A stretch of DNA of 64,000 nt, from NCBI GenBank assembly GCA_022560735.1, contig JADFSO010000001.1, positions 80,953-144,952 on the forward strand, in the 5' to 3' direction. Position 1 is the first letter of the stretch; each line of letters starts with the position of its first letter. The stretch comes from Pseudomonadota bacterium (GTDB lineage Bacteria; Pseudomonadota; Gammaproteobacteria; Steroidobacterales; MnTg04). Below are positions 37,181 to 45,836 of the stretch, in pieces. The translations under genes were made by a program, and so were the position numbers. Under the pieces are notes generated by a model, which had not been told where the DNA came from, made no database searches, and saw only the letters and a list, made by a program, of their open reading frames with translations.

Positions 37181-37321
37181 CTAATTACCCGGTGTCATAT
37201 TCCAGTTCAGCGGCAACCCCTGGACATGCATGATGAAGTGATCCAGGCCGTAGAAAAATACCAGTGTTGCCGTTATAACTACGATCCAACGGCCCACTGC
37301 TTTTCGAGTATCTGAGCTCAC
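37181..37321 (-). CDS. 46-residue single-helix membrane protein
   Basis: A small gene: GTG start at 37321, stop at 37181, with a textbook GGAGG ribosome site 6 bases upstream. The product begins MSSDTRKAVGRWIVVITATL, has one membrane helix (about residues 11-30, continuing VFFYGLDHFI) and ends in a short polar tail with LPLNWNMTPGN. It is the last gene of the minus-strand cytochrome cluster, 42 bases after a second small protein that shares the segment ATLVFF and an Asp-His shortly after. Single-helix subunits of this size (CydX-, CcoQ-like) are common in terminal oxidases, so a subunit of the bd-like oxidase is a reasonable inference. It is convergent with rho. Confidence 0.7.
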   Translation of the reverse strand: MSSDTRKAVGRWIVVITATLVFFYGLDHFIMHVQGLPLNWNMTPGN

Positions 37322-37363
37322 ATGTAGCCTCCACCCGTTAATTGGTCAGTTCTCTTTGCCAAG

Positions 37364-37525
37364 TCAGGCATGTGTGGAAGCCACTCCATGATCATAGATT
37401 AGCAACCACCAGAAAAAGACCAGTGTTGCCAAGAGAACCAGTCTGAACAGCCAGGGGCCCCAGCTGGTTTCCGCGAGGTCTTCGTTGTGGGTCGATTCGT
37501 CGATTGGCTGTTGTCTGGTTTCCAT
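37364..37525 (-). CDS. 53-residue single-helix membrane protein
   Basis: Small gene with ATG 37525 and a GAGGT ribosome site 7 bases upstream. The product is METRQQPIDESTHNEDL followed by AETSWGPWLFRLVLLATLVF, one membrane helix (about 25-45) and a short tail YDHGVASTHA. The hydrophilic, acidic N-terminus suggests it lies in the cytoplasm. The segment LATLVFFWWLLIYDHG parallels ATLVFFYGLDHF of the neighbouring 46-residue protein, so the two look like diverged copies. Its position, 77 bases after the cupredoxin-like gene, and shared strand place it in the cytochrome operon. Confidence 0.7.
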   Translation of the reverse strand: METRQQPIDESTHNEDLAETSWGPWLFRLVLLATLVFFWWLLIYDHGVASTHA

Positions 37526-37602
37526 TGTTTGACCTCGCTCGATTGAATTGCCAAAAGAAACGATGATTTCTCAAGATTATGCACGCACGCGAAATATTCG
37601 GG

Positions 37603-38337
37603 CTAAAGTTCGAGAACCACATCCGTTTCCGTGGTTTCTCCCGCTTTGATTACCACCGTCTGTTCAGTTTCTCCCAATTTTTCATGCCAGGTTTTGAAAG
37701 TGTAGATTCCGGGAGGAATGTCCGTAATGGAAAAATTTCCATTCTCATCAGACAGGACCGTATATGGGGTCCTGGCCACAATCCACCACCCCTTCATCCA
37801 GGAGTGAATATCGCACTTCACTCGGATTACGCCCGGCCTTCTGATCTTGTTTTTTGCCACAGTAATTCTGCTCTCGGACTTCATTTTCTTGTTGATGTTG
37901 TAAATTCCTCGGCTTATCGTGTGGAAATTGTGACCCACCGGATCGTTGTTCAATACGACCCCACTCGCTTTCGGTTTGATTAGCAGCACACGGGGGTTGA
38001 ATTTACATTTCTCTTGATGGTAGACAAACTCATCGGGCAAGCTCCAGGCTTTACCCGATTGAATGTCGTCAATGCTGAGGACGGCGTTTTTTATACCTCC
38101 GGTGTCACTTACAACTAACTCTTCAGAAGGACGGTTGTCACCACAAACCTCCATATCTTCATCGACTGTCAACATCCTGGGAGGTGGCGGAGAACCATGC
38201 AAAATAATCCGTCCACGTACTGTTCCGCCATTGTCAACACCGCCCTCCAGTACCGTATAGCTGGCGGCCTCTGCGGAGCCCGCTGCAAAGATAAATATAC
38301 AAATGGGAATAACAATATTACTGCGTATCACTTTCAT
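37603..38337 (-). CDS. cupredoxin-like / carboxypeptidase-regulatory-domain periplasmic protein
   Basis: 244-residue exported protein; ATG 38337 has AAGGAGA upstream and opens a signal peptide cut near SAEAAS. The middle part carries a possible type-1 copper set: HNFH (136-139) and, later, CDIHSWM with Cys175, His178 and Met181, the usual H...C-x2-H-x-x-M order of blue-copper proteins. The C-terminal 55 residues (VLSDENGNFSITDIPPGIYTFKTWHEKLG) form a carboxypeptidase regulatory-like (prealbumin-type) beta-sandwich. Such two-domain proteins occur in periplasmic electron-transfer clusters. Here it probably carries electrons between the cytochromes of the same operon. Whether copper binds is untested. 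Confidence 0.75.
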   Translation of the reverse strand: MKVIRSNIVIPICIFIFAAGSAEAASYTVLEGGVDNGGTVRGRIILHGSPPPPRMLTVDEDMEVCGDNRPSEELVVSDTGGIKNAVLSIDDIQSGKAWSLPDEFVYHQEKCKFNPRVLLIKPKASGVVLNNDPVGHNFHTISRGIYNINKKMKSESRITVAKNKIRRPGVIRVKCDIHSWMKGWWIVARTPYTVLSDENGNFSITDIPPGIYTFKTWHEKLGETEQTVVIKAGETTETDVVLEL

Positions 38338-38392
38338 GCCATCTCTCCTTAACCGTGGGAACGTAGTCAATCAATCACCCCAATCTGTCCAA

Positions 38393-40858
38393 CTAGTGCC
38401 GACGCCGAACAATCCCACCCTCCTCGATACGATTCCCCGCTCCGCCAATCGCCTGTTCGCGCTGTATTCGGCGCTGCGTCCGGACCAGCAAGATACCTGC
38501 CAGAAACGTACCGAACGTTATTCCGAGCGGCACGCCCCGGACCACGGTGTAGTTTATCTCCGGTGGCAGTAACAGCCAGAACCACGTGGTAAGCGTATGC
38601 CTGGAGCCCACCTCGCCGTTGTTCCCATCCCAATTCGCGAACGACACTGGGATGAATTGTCCTTTGCGGAAGATCAGATCCGGCGAACCTTCACTATTGC
38701 GTGGACGCTTCATAAGTACCCGCCAGCGACCGTCCTCCCAATTGCCCAGGGCCACAAGGTCGCCGCTGCTCGCTCGAGCTACCAATTCATTATCGGAACC
38801 CGTGGCATCCAGTAACGTTACCTGCGAGTCTATCGGGGGGGCCACTGAACCTGCGTTCCAATACCAGATGGTGGTGGGATGGGCCACATCCCCGTGGCGG
38901 TATTGGGGTTTCTCAACAGGTGCGATTGTATAGGCGCCTTCTTTCGGAAACTGGATCGCGAAGGCATCGGAAAACATCGGCGAGTCTTCATCCGGGAGCT
39001 GCGTGGCCACTGGCCCACCGGGACGACTGTCGGTCCGGTCGTTCACCTCCAGCAGAAAGGCGATTTCGCTTTCGTTATAGAGGGCCCGTACGGTGATCGC
39101 GTCGTTGAGCGGCGTGAACAAACGCTCCTCCTTGATGATATTGGGCACCAATCTCAATGTGGTGGCGGGGGCCTTCTGCCAATCTTCATCATCCACACCG
39201 CTGGGTAATTCATTCGCCACTTCCACACCTTCGATGAGCGCCCGTTCACCCGGTGCCGAAGTGTTGCTGCGTAATGAATAGGTGTAGTTGGCAACGTGCC
39301 ACCGATCCTCCAGGTTGATCGCGTCCTCCTCTTCCTCGCCCGCTGCTCGATGCGCAGGCATCGGTGTACCGGGCATCCCGACAGAGACACGCGTATAGAT
39401 GTTACGTATGGTTTCATCACGGCTTTGCTCATCGTATCCGGATACGCCCTCAGTCATTCGCCAGGTCCAGGGCTTGGTCAGGTCGCGGGACCAGATGCGG
39501 TAGCCAAGGTCATCTTCCAGAAACTTGCCGGAGGTTATGTTGCCGCGACCTTCCACACCATGACATTTCCTGCAGTTTTCCAGAAAGACTTCTTTACCCA
39601 ACGAGAGGGATTCGGCGGAGTAGGAAATCTGGCCATCGGTCGGATCCTGTTCCGTAACTGTTATGACATCGGGACTCAGGTAATGCCCGTCATCGTCAAA
39701 ATCTTCGTCTTCAGCATCGTCCGGTGCCCAAGTGCCTGACGTATCGAACTGCTTGATGACGAGAACCAGATTGCTGATCTGTTCATCGGTAAACAGGTCC
39801 GACCAACCCACCATGCTGGTGCCTGCCAGGCCGTCTTTGATGATGTTGAACAGATCCTCGTCCCGCGGCGGCCGCTCAGCTGGTGAGGTCTTGTATTTGA
39901 ACAGACCCAGGGTGAAATCCCGGGGTCTCGGGTAGAGAAACTCGGCCGCCGGCCCGTCTCCCGCGCCATCCTCGCCATGACACACGGCGCAACGAAATTG
40001 ATAGATTTCCTCACTGCTCATCGTGGCCCGTTGCGCAGCTATTGTGTCTCTCATACCGGTAACTGCTCTGGAGATATTCTGGTCCCACATGCGCGGCACC
40101 TGCCCGACAGAGTCGTAGAGAAACGTGATTACGTTCCAAACTTCCTCCTCGCTCAGCATCTCGCGCCAAACCGGCATGGCCGAATTCCAGGGCATTCCAC
40201 CCCTGGGCAATCCGGGCCCACCGGTCGTAATTCGCCAGAACAGGAAAGACTCTTGTAATTGTGCAATCGTGCCGATGTCCTGGAAATTGGTAGGGCGGGG
40301 GTCAAGACCGCCGGCGAAATGGCCCATCCCCCCCAGGAGATCGCCATGGCAAAAAAAGCAATTGCGGAAATAGACTTCGCTTCCTGCGCGCACTGCCTCC
40401 CGGTAAATCGCCCACGCTATGTCCGGATCGGTGTTGAGTTGGTCCGTGACCCTTGTACGCACCGGATTTTCAAGTGTGGCCAGGTCATAGGTCTGGTTGT
40501 ACACCTGCAAGACGGCGGGTGGAGCCGGGTGAATCTGACGCAACTCCAAAGGGGTCTCGAGCGAGGGTTTTATTCGATCGTATACCGTATAGCCCAGCAG
40601 AATCGGTATAAAAATTAGCAAGCTCCACCGTTGTACCCATTTGTTATCGTCACGCAAAATCGCAACAATCGGCGCCTTGAATTCTGTCCAGGTCGTATCG
40701 TCACTGGAATAAAAAAGGATCAAGCCTATGACAGTGATGATCATGAAAGGCGTCATCAACGAGCGTGGCATAAAAGGCGGAAAGGCCCAGCTAAAGATCA
40801 GCCAGGCCAAGATGACTACAATGACTGCTTGCCAGAAAGCTGAGACCCTCAATCTCAT
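38393..40858 (-). CDS. membrane-anchored triheme cytochrome c fused to ethylbenzene-dehydrogenase-type (EB_dh) heme domain
   Basis: 821-residue protein. Three N-terminal membrane helices (about 10-25, 36-50, 80-92) are followed by three cytochrome c domains: CFFCH 167-171, CAVCH 290-294, CRKCH 429-433. From about 540 to 745 comes a domain like the gamma subunit of ethylbenzene/DMS dehydrogenases (W-x-KAPATTLRL, ITVRALYNESEIAFLLEVND, FSDAFAIQFP), which usually binds heme b. A last helix (about 770-790, RGVPLGITFGTFLAGILL) anchors the C-terminus. The start overlaps the stop of the diheme cytochrome gene by 4 bases (ATGA). No molybdenum subunit is near, so the domain probably works as an electron wire to the bd-like oxidase. 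Confidence 0.85.
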   Translation of the reverse strand: MRLRVSAFWQAVIVVILAWLIFSWAFPPFMPRSLMTPFMIITVIGLILFYSSDDTTWTEFKAPIVAILRDDNKWVQRWSLLIFIPILLGYTVYDRIKPSLETPLELRQIHPAPPAVLQVYNQTYDLATLENPVRTRVTDQLNTDPDIAWAIYREAVRAGSEVYFRNCFFCHGDLLGGMGHFAGGLDPRPTNFQDIGTIAQLQESFLFWRITTGGPGLPRGGMPWNSAMPVWREMLSEEEVWNVITFLYDSVGQVPRMWDQNISRAVTGMRDTIAAQRATMSSEEIYQFRCAVCHGEDGAGDGPAAEFLYPRPRDFTLGLFKYKTSPAERPPRDEDLFNIIKDGLAGTSMVGWSDLFTDEQISNLVLVIKQFDTSGTWAPDDAEDEDFDDDGHYLSPDVITVTEQDPTDGQISYSAESLSLGKEVFLENCRKCHGVEGRGNITSGKFLEDDLGYRIWSRDLTKPWTWRMTEGVSGYDEQSRDETIRNIYTRVSVGMPGTPMPAHRAAGEEEEDAINLEDRWHVANYTYSLRSNTSAPGERALIEGVEVANELPSGVDDEDWQKAPATTLRLVPNIIKEERLFTPLNDAITVRALYNESEIAFLLEVNDRTDSRPGGPVATQLPDEDSPMFSDAFAIQFPKEGAYTIAPVEKPQYRHGDVAHPTTIWYWNAGSVAPPIDSQVTLLDATGSDNELVARASSGDLVALGNWEDGRWRVLMKRPRNSEGSPDLIFRKGQFIPVSFANWDGNNGEVGSRHTLTTWFWLLLPPEINYTVVRGVPLGITFGTFLAGILLVRTQRRIQREQAIGGAGNRIEEGGIVRRRH

Positions 40859-41682
40859 GGTTGATCACCAGTTTGTTCTGCCAGGAACCGCACGATTAGT
40901 TCCAGTTCCTTTACCAACATATTTTCAGATAAATCGGGCATGACGGGCGGATAGCCTTCAGCGATTATCGCGTTCGGCGCGATGATGCTATCCCGGATCT
41001 GGTCGATCGTTAGCCGCTTGCCAACGTCATTCAGACTGGGTCCTATAGAAGCTTCGGTATCCAAAACGGCATGGCAGGCTGCACAACCATATTTCGCGAT
41101 CGCTTCCTCGGCATTCTGGGCAAGCACGAGTTTTGCCGGCTCGGTTTTTTCATTCGCCGCCACCAATGACGCAGGCCTCTGTGCAGGCAGCGCTACTGTC
41201 ACCGGATTGCCGTCCTTGGCCTGCAAATAAGCGATGATGGCGCTGATCTCTACAGCGGACAGTTGGATGGGAGGTTTGTCGATCGCAGGCATCGGGGACT
41301 CGGTATCATCGGAGCCCTTCTTGCCAAATCCCGTTACCACATAAATATTCGGATCCAGCATGGATTCGCGTACATAGCCGGCGGCATCCGTAGCATTACC
41401 CTGGTAGCGTGGGCTACCAATTCGCTCCAGTGATGTACTTACAACATCGAGTGCAAGGAGGTCCGGCGCTCGACCCAGGTCGTTGTGGCACAGCGTGCAG
41501 GCGCCCTTGCCCAGATACAAATACTCACCAAGGCTAATGAAAGAATCCATGGTCAATGCCGCCACATCCACATCTGTGTCTTCTGGCGCTTCGCCCTTCA
41601 TCTGGGGAAGCACATAAGTCAAAGCAGTAAACGTCAGTATCAGCGCCAGACTGAAGCTCATAGTTTTTGCCAGCACCTTCAT
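40855..41682 (-). CDS. diheme cytochrome c, membrane anchored
   Basis: 275-residue protein with an uncleaved or cleaved N-terminal helix (MSFSLALILTFTALTYVLP) and two class I heme domains: CTLCH at 62-66 and CAACH at 200-204. Likely sixth-ligand methionines are in SPMPAIDKPP and YPPVMPDLSENML. Both ends overlap neighbours by 4 bases: its ATG lies in the stop region of the CydA-like gene and its TGA in the start of the triheme gene. This close coupling suggests a fixed-ratio complex in which the diheme protein delivers electrons to the CydA-like subunit, in the manner of the c-type subunits of cbb3 oxidases. Confidence 0.87.
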   Translation of the reverse strand: MKVLAKTMSFSLALILTFTALTYVLPQMKGEAPEDTDVDVAALTMDSFISLGEYLYLGKGACTLCHNDLGRAPDLLALDVVSTSLERIGSPRYQGNATDAAGYVRESMLDPNIYVVTGFGKKGSDDTESPMPAIDKPPIQLSAVEISAIIAYLQAKDGNPVTVALPAQRPASLVAANEKTEPAKLVLAQNAEEAIAKYGCAACHAVLDTEASIGPSLNDVGKRLTIDQIRDSIIAPNAIIAEGYPPVMPDLSENMLVKELELIVRFLAEQTGDQP

Positions 41683-43643
41683 GCGGCACCTTCGGCCGCT
41701 GCGCGACCACCCAATCCGAGTGCGGGTACTTGCTTGACGCTGCTTAGGTTAGCGACCCAAAAGATAAACAACAGAAACATAAGGAACAGCACGGTCACAA
41801 AAGTGACCATATTGCCGACATGTTGCAAAGTGGGAATGAAATTATCGGCAGAGTTGTCCTTCATTACCGCGTATACGTGCCAGTGAGTGCGGACAGAGGA
41901 GCGGATGTAGCCCATCAACGCCATCAACCATGTAAAGGCGACGGGCAGAGCAAACAGGGCATATTGGGAACGGCCGGATGTCTTGCCCCACGAGACCGGC
42001 AAATTCCTTGCCCCCTTGAACATGAGCGTGTCGATGACCACGCCCGAGACAATTACGACCAGTGTGGATGCCACTTGTATTACGCTGGAACCTACCTTGT
42101 AGACGGTGTTGGTGAAATAACCGTAGTAAACGCCGGCAAAAATCACATTCGCGATCGCCACTATGTAGATAGCAGCCATCAAGGCGTTACCCCAATTCTC
42201 CCATGAGACTGTAATGACCTTATCGGCGCGTCTATATATTTGAAACGAAAGAAAAGTGACAATGAGCATCAGGAACACGGCAATATTTTTTGCCGGCATG
42301 ATGCCCAACGGGCCCAGCACGGGATGATTGCCGCCCCCCAGGCCCGCTAATTCATCATCGGTGAAGATGATGTTGTGGGGTGTCACCCAGACCAGAAAAC
42401 CAAGTACCAGCACTGCGGCGATATACTTGATAAGCCATCGGTAACGCTGACTGCCCTCGGTGCGGGCCATACCGCTCCACAAGTAATAATTACCTGCGAA
42501 CAGGATCGTGCAAATGAGCACAGCCTGGATAACGAACAGCCATGCCAGAATGCCGCCCATTGCCAGAATCCCCATCTGCTGGGAGTAGGCATAGATTTCA
42601 GCCATCAGCCAATAACCGGCAAACGGCAACGGTAAAAACGCGAGTATCGCGATAAAATTCGAGGTATAGCCCATCCAATCGTAATGAGCTTTCTCTGCTG
42701 CCGTCTTTGCGCAGAGAAACTTGAATGCTGCATACGCTCCCACTACCGCGCCACCAAATGCGATGTTCGCAATAAAACGATGCAGGTTCAGTGGGTTCCA
42801 CAATGGGCCTCTCATCACCTCCCAGATATTTCCCACGACGGCGCCCACGGTGTCGATTCCCGAAGGTGCCATCATGAAAGTCGTCCAGGAATTGGCGACA
42901 ACCAGCAGCGTTGTACCAACCACGTTGAGAAGCAGCCCTAAGGTCAGGTGAATCCATTTACGATTGCCGTAGCGTAATGCGTACCATCCGTAGTAATAGA
43001 CGTAGAGCAGAAGGCTCTCAAGGAAAAACAAAGCGGCATATACCAGCATCTGGGCGCCGAATACTCGGGTCGTCAAATAGGCCATAAAATCGGGATAGAG
43101 CATAAACAGGCACAGCGCCAGAGTGCCGCCGAACAGCGCTGTTATGGCATAAGCAGTCAGGCTGATCTTCATGAACTCATGCGCCATGTCGTCGTAACGA
43201 TCATCATTGGTTTTGAACCCGATGAGTTCGATGATCAGCACGAAAATGGGAACCGCCAGCACCAAGGCGCCGAAAAACAGATGCATCTGGGCGACAACCC
43301 AGACAAGGGAACGGCTGCTTACACCAATGTTCGGGTAATCCGAACGTTGTGGTTTCGGTGCGGGAAGTAAGAACGATTCGGATTCATCCGTTATTACATC
43401 GCTATAGACGGAAGCAATCTGTTGTTCCGCCGCTTGGCCGGCAGCCGAAGCGATAGACGAAAATCCGCCACCACTCAGTCCGATAATTGCCACCATCATG
43501 ACGAGTGGCGCGTGACGCCAGGGCCAGCAGGAATAACGGGAAATGGAGACCTCTTGTTCGCCGCTTATTATTATCGTCTTGTCTTGAAGTGCTCCATGCC
43601 CGGAGCAGCCGGAGGGCGCGGGGTTGACATGACGGTGTAGCAT
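41679..43643 (-). CDS. CydA-like cytochrome bd superfamily membrane subunit, no quinol loop
   Basis: 654-residue integral membrane protein with about 13 helices after an N-terminal segment of 70 residues. Parts match CydA: helix 1 VWVVAQMHLFFGALVLAVPIF with His121 (position of the high-spin heme ligand), FFLESLLLYVYYYGW with Glu209 (the conserved Glu pair region), HLTLGLLLNVVGTTLLVVAN-SW, and NPLNLHRFIANIAFGG with His288. The quinol-loop signature GRQPW is absent, and no CydB gene exists here. Both traits fit the bd-superfamily branches thought to take electrons from cytochrome c rather than quinol. ATG 43643 is preferred to GTG 43649. The genes on either side encode cytochromes, supporting a terminal-oxidase role. 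Confidence 0.8.
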   Translation of the reverse strand: MLHRHVNPAPSGCSGHGALQDKTIIISGEQEVSISRYSCWPWRHAPLVMMVAIIGLSGGGFSSIASAAGQAAEQQIASVYSDVITDESESFLLPAPKPQRSDYPNIGVSSRSLVWVVAQMHLFFGALVLAVPIFVLIIELIGFKTNDDRYDDMAHEFMKISLTAYAITALFGGTLALCLFMLYPDFMAYLTTRVFGAQMLVYAALFFLESLLLYVYYYGWYALRYGNRKWIHLTLGLLLNVVGTTLLVVANSWTTFMMAPSGIDTVGAVVGNIWEVMRGPLWNPLNLHRFIANIAFGGAVVGAYAAFKFLCAKTAAEKAHYDWMGYTSNFIAILAFLPLPFAGYWLMAEIYAYSQQMGILAMGGILAWLFVIQAVLICTILFAGNYYLWSGMARTEGSQRYRWLIKYIAAVLVLGFLVWVTPHNIIFTDDELAGLGGGNHPVLGPLGIMPAKNIAVFLMLIVTFLSFQIYRRADKVITVSWENWGNALMAAIYIVAIANVIFAGVYYGYFTNTVYKVGSSVIQVASTLVVIVSGVVIDTLMFKGARNLPVSWGKTSGRSQYALFALPVAFTWLMALMGYIRSSVRTHWHVYAVMKDNSADNFIPTLQHVGNMVTFVTVLFLMFLLFIFWVANLSSVKQVPALGLGGRAAAEGAA

Positions 43644-43667
43644 TCGCACTGCCTATTTGTGGCCGCT

Positions 43668-44825
43668 CTACAAGAACAGGTGCAACTCGAGGAAGTATTC
43701 AGTCTTATTCTGTACATTGCTTTGCGGAATTCCCCGATTTTCTCGAACGCCGATGCGAAACTGGGTGAACTGGTTCACGAAGGGTTCCCACACCAGGCTG
43801 AAGCGCTCGCGCGCATTCTGCGCAATCGCATCTGATGGATCGTGCCATTCATAGGAAAACTTCAGATTATTCCCCCTGGAGATCAGGAGATTGAGTTCCA
43901 GGATGGAGACGAATTCCTTATCCGTGCTGTCGTCGATGATATCCATTTCGGCCAGAATTCCCACGCGCCCGAGTTGCACGCCGCCATGAACGCCGTAGAT
44001 GATGGTTTTGACGCCTTGTGCGTCTTTATTGGTGGAGTAGGAGCCTCCCGCGCGAAAGGCCTTGCGCACATAGGCGACTGAAGCCGTGACACGCTTGGCG
44101 CGGTTGGTTTCCAGCGAGGCGCCGGTGCCGTTGGTTGCTGCCACGTGTATGGCCCAGTTATCCGGTTCGTAACCAATCTCCACGCCCGCGTCCGTGGTTC
44201 GGTAAGTGAATCCCGTGACCGCGCGAGTGACCGCGCTATCGTCCAGGAGGCGCAGGCCGTAGGGGAGAAAGAACTCGCCGGCCTTGACGTAGAACGCATC
44301 CCACTTCAGCAAGCCGAAGACCTCCCGGGCGTCGCCACCGCCGGCCAGCGTTTGATATAAGATCACGCGATCAGGGATCAGATCGACTTGCAGATAAATA
44401 TTTTGTTTCCGTTGATTGAAGACTTCCTCCGTGGGGTTGTTGGGCGTCTCGGTGAGTTCGTAGCGCATTCGGAGATCGCCGCCGATGGCGATGTAGTCGT
44501 TCAGGCGACCCGAGAAAAAGCTGCTGCTGGAATCGGTCTTGACAGGGTTTTCATCGTCTGCGCCTTCGTCCGACTCTCGGAGTAAGCGCCTCCAGTTCAC
44601 GACCTTGTTCGTCAGGCGAGTCTGAACATATATGTTGCCGAAGTCCGTGCGTTTGCCGCCACCGGTCATGTTCACGTGGCATTTGGAACATTGGTAACCC
44701 TCCTGTATCGCCAGATAGGGTTCGGCCCGGACGCTCGATACTCCCCAAAAAACCAATCCCAGGATGCATAGCGCCGCACAGCTGGATCGATGCCGAAGGC
44801 CGCTGTTGGTTATTTCTTGTTTCAT
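43668..44825 (-). CDS. outer-membrane beta-barrel with N-terminal monoheme cytochrome c motif
   Basis: 385-residue exported protein. After a signal peptide (residues 1-35) comes one heme site, GYQCSKCHVNMTGGGKR (C46-H50), then about 320 residues of alternating amphipathic strands: RMRYELTE, KQNIYLQVDLIPDRVILYQ, FYVKAGEFFLPYG, VEIGYEPDNWAIHVAAT, HGGVQLGRVGILAEMDI. It ends in ELHLFL, a barrel-like terminus. A heme c fused to a porin is the plan of Cyc2-type iron oxidases, in which electrons cross the outer membrane. Sequence kinship to Cyc2 itself cannot be shown by eye; other porin-cytochromes with CxxCHVN-TGGG exist. It lies 24 bases upstream of the bd-like gene. Confidence 0.75.
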   Translation of the reverse strand: MKQEITNSGLRHRSSCAALCILGLVFWGVSSVRAEPYLAIQEGYQCSKCHVNMTGGGKRTDFGNIYVQTRLTNKVVNWRRLLRESDEGADDENPVKTDSSSSFFSGRLNDYIAIGGDLRMRYELTETPNNPTEEVFNQRKQNIYLQVDLIPDRVILYQTLAGGGDAREVFGLLKWDAFYVKAGEFFLPYGLRLLDDSAVTRAVTGFTYRTTDAGVEIGYEPDNWAIHVAATNGTGASLETNRAKRVTASVAYVRKAFRAGGSYSTNKDAQGVKTIIYGVHGGVQLGRVGILAEMDIIDDSTDKEFVSILELNLLISRGNNLKFSYEWHDPSDAIAQNARERFSLVWEPFVNQFTQFRIGVRENRGIPQSNVQNKTEYFLELHLFL

Positions 44826-44870
44826 GGTTCGATTACCTACGCTCAATCAAGGGCTGACCTGAGGCCGCCG

Positions 44871-45803
44871 TTATGGACAAACTTCGTTCTCCGGGCAGAA
44901 GGGAGCGCCGTCCGCGATCCAGTTGAAGATAATGTCCAATTGCTGCTGGGTCAGCGGCGCCAACCCGTACGGCATCCGCCTGTCGGCATCATCTTCGGTG
45001 ACCCTTCTCCACAGATTGCTGCCATCGGGGTCAAAGGGCGCGACTGTATGGCCGTCTACGACGCCGAAGTAGTTGTCCATGCCAAGCACCACGCCATGGG
45101 GGGGGCATTCGAGGTCGGCCAGGCAACGCGGGTTGGCAGGGATGAGGCTGTGGCAGGTCGCGCAGACCTGCAGTGTTTCCGTCCACACATGCATCCAGGA
45201 GCCCGCTGGATAGGCCGAGCCATCTTGGGGACCACCACCGCCCGGCGGGTCAAACTCCGTTGCGTATGCGTAGACCGACACAGTCGATTGCTGAGTCGGA
45301 CAGCCGGGGGTACCGTCGGCGATCCAGTCCCGCATGTTCTGGATCGTCTCTGCCGTTAGCGGGGGGTTGGAGAGTGGCATCTGGGCGCCGACGATGGCTT
45401 CGCCGTTTGGGCCTGCACCCTCGACTTTCCAGATAACGTAACTGCCCGCCGGATTGCCCGCTTCGATCACCGCCAACGTGGGCATCTCGCCGCTGGTTCG
45501 CCCCACGTTGGCACAGGAATCAGACTCCGAACTCCAATTTACGCCCAGCGGAGGCGCCGCTCCCGTGTGGCACTGAGAACAAATGCCGCCAAAGACATTT
45601 AGTTGAAGCCAGGCCAGTGTGGCATTGGGGTTGCCGCTGGCTCCGCCACCGCCACCCCCGCCAGGATCACCGCCGATTGGATTGCCGTTCTCATCGAGAC
45701 CTAGACCGTTGCCAGGCCCGCAGCCACTGGACAACAAAAGGGCAGCCAGGCAGACGAGAAGCCTGGCGAATGGGGTGTGGAACGTTCCCGGAGTTTGTGT
45801 CAT
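44871..45803 (-). CDS. diheme cytochrome c-type lipoprotein
   Basis: 310-residue lipoprotein: signal MTQTPGTFHTPFARLLVCLA with lipobox LSSGC (Cys28), then a glycine-rich linker (about 40-55). Heme motifs CSQCH (75-79) and CATCH (214-218) each lie in a domain ending in a WIADGTPGC / WIADGAPFC segment, so the protein is an internal duplication. Extra cysteines (SCANV, GCPT, RCLADLEC, FCPENEVC) may form disulfides. Probably faces the periplasm or the cell surface from the outer membrane. ATG 45803 lies 33 bases after the upstream cytochrome gene. Confidence 0.82.
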   Translation of the reverse strand: MTQTPGTFHTPFARLLVCLAALLLSSGCGPGNGLGLDENGNPIGGDPGGGGGGGASGNPNATLAWLQLNVFGGICSQCHTGAAPPLGVNWSSESDSCANVGRTSGEMPTLAVIEAGNPAGSYVIWKVEGAGPNGEAIVGAQMPLSNPPLTAETIQNMRDWIADGTPGCPTQQSTVSVYAYATEFDPPGGGGPQDGSAYPAGSWMHVWTETLQVCATCHSLIPANPRCLADLECPPHGVVLGMDNYFGVVDGHTVAPFDPDGSNLWRRVTEDDADRRMPYGLAPLTQQQLDIIFNWIADGAPFCPENEVCP

Positions 45804-45836
45804 TAGATGCTTTCTCGTGTTAGCTTCGCGCAAGCA

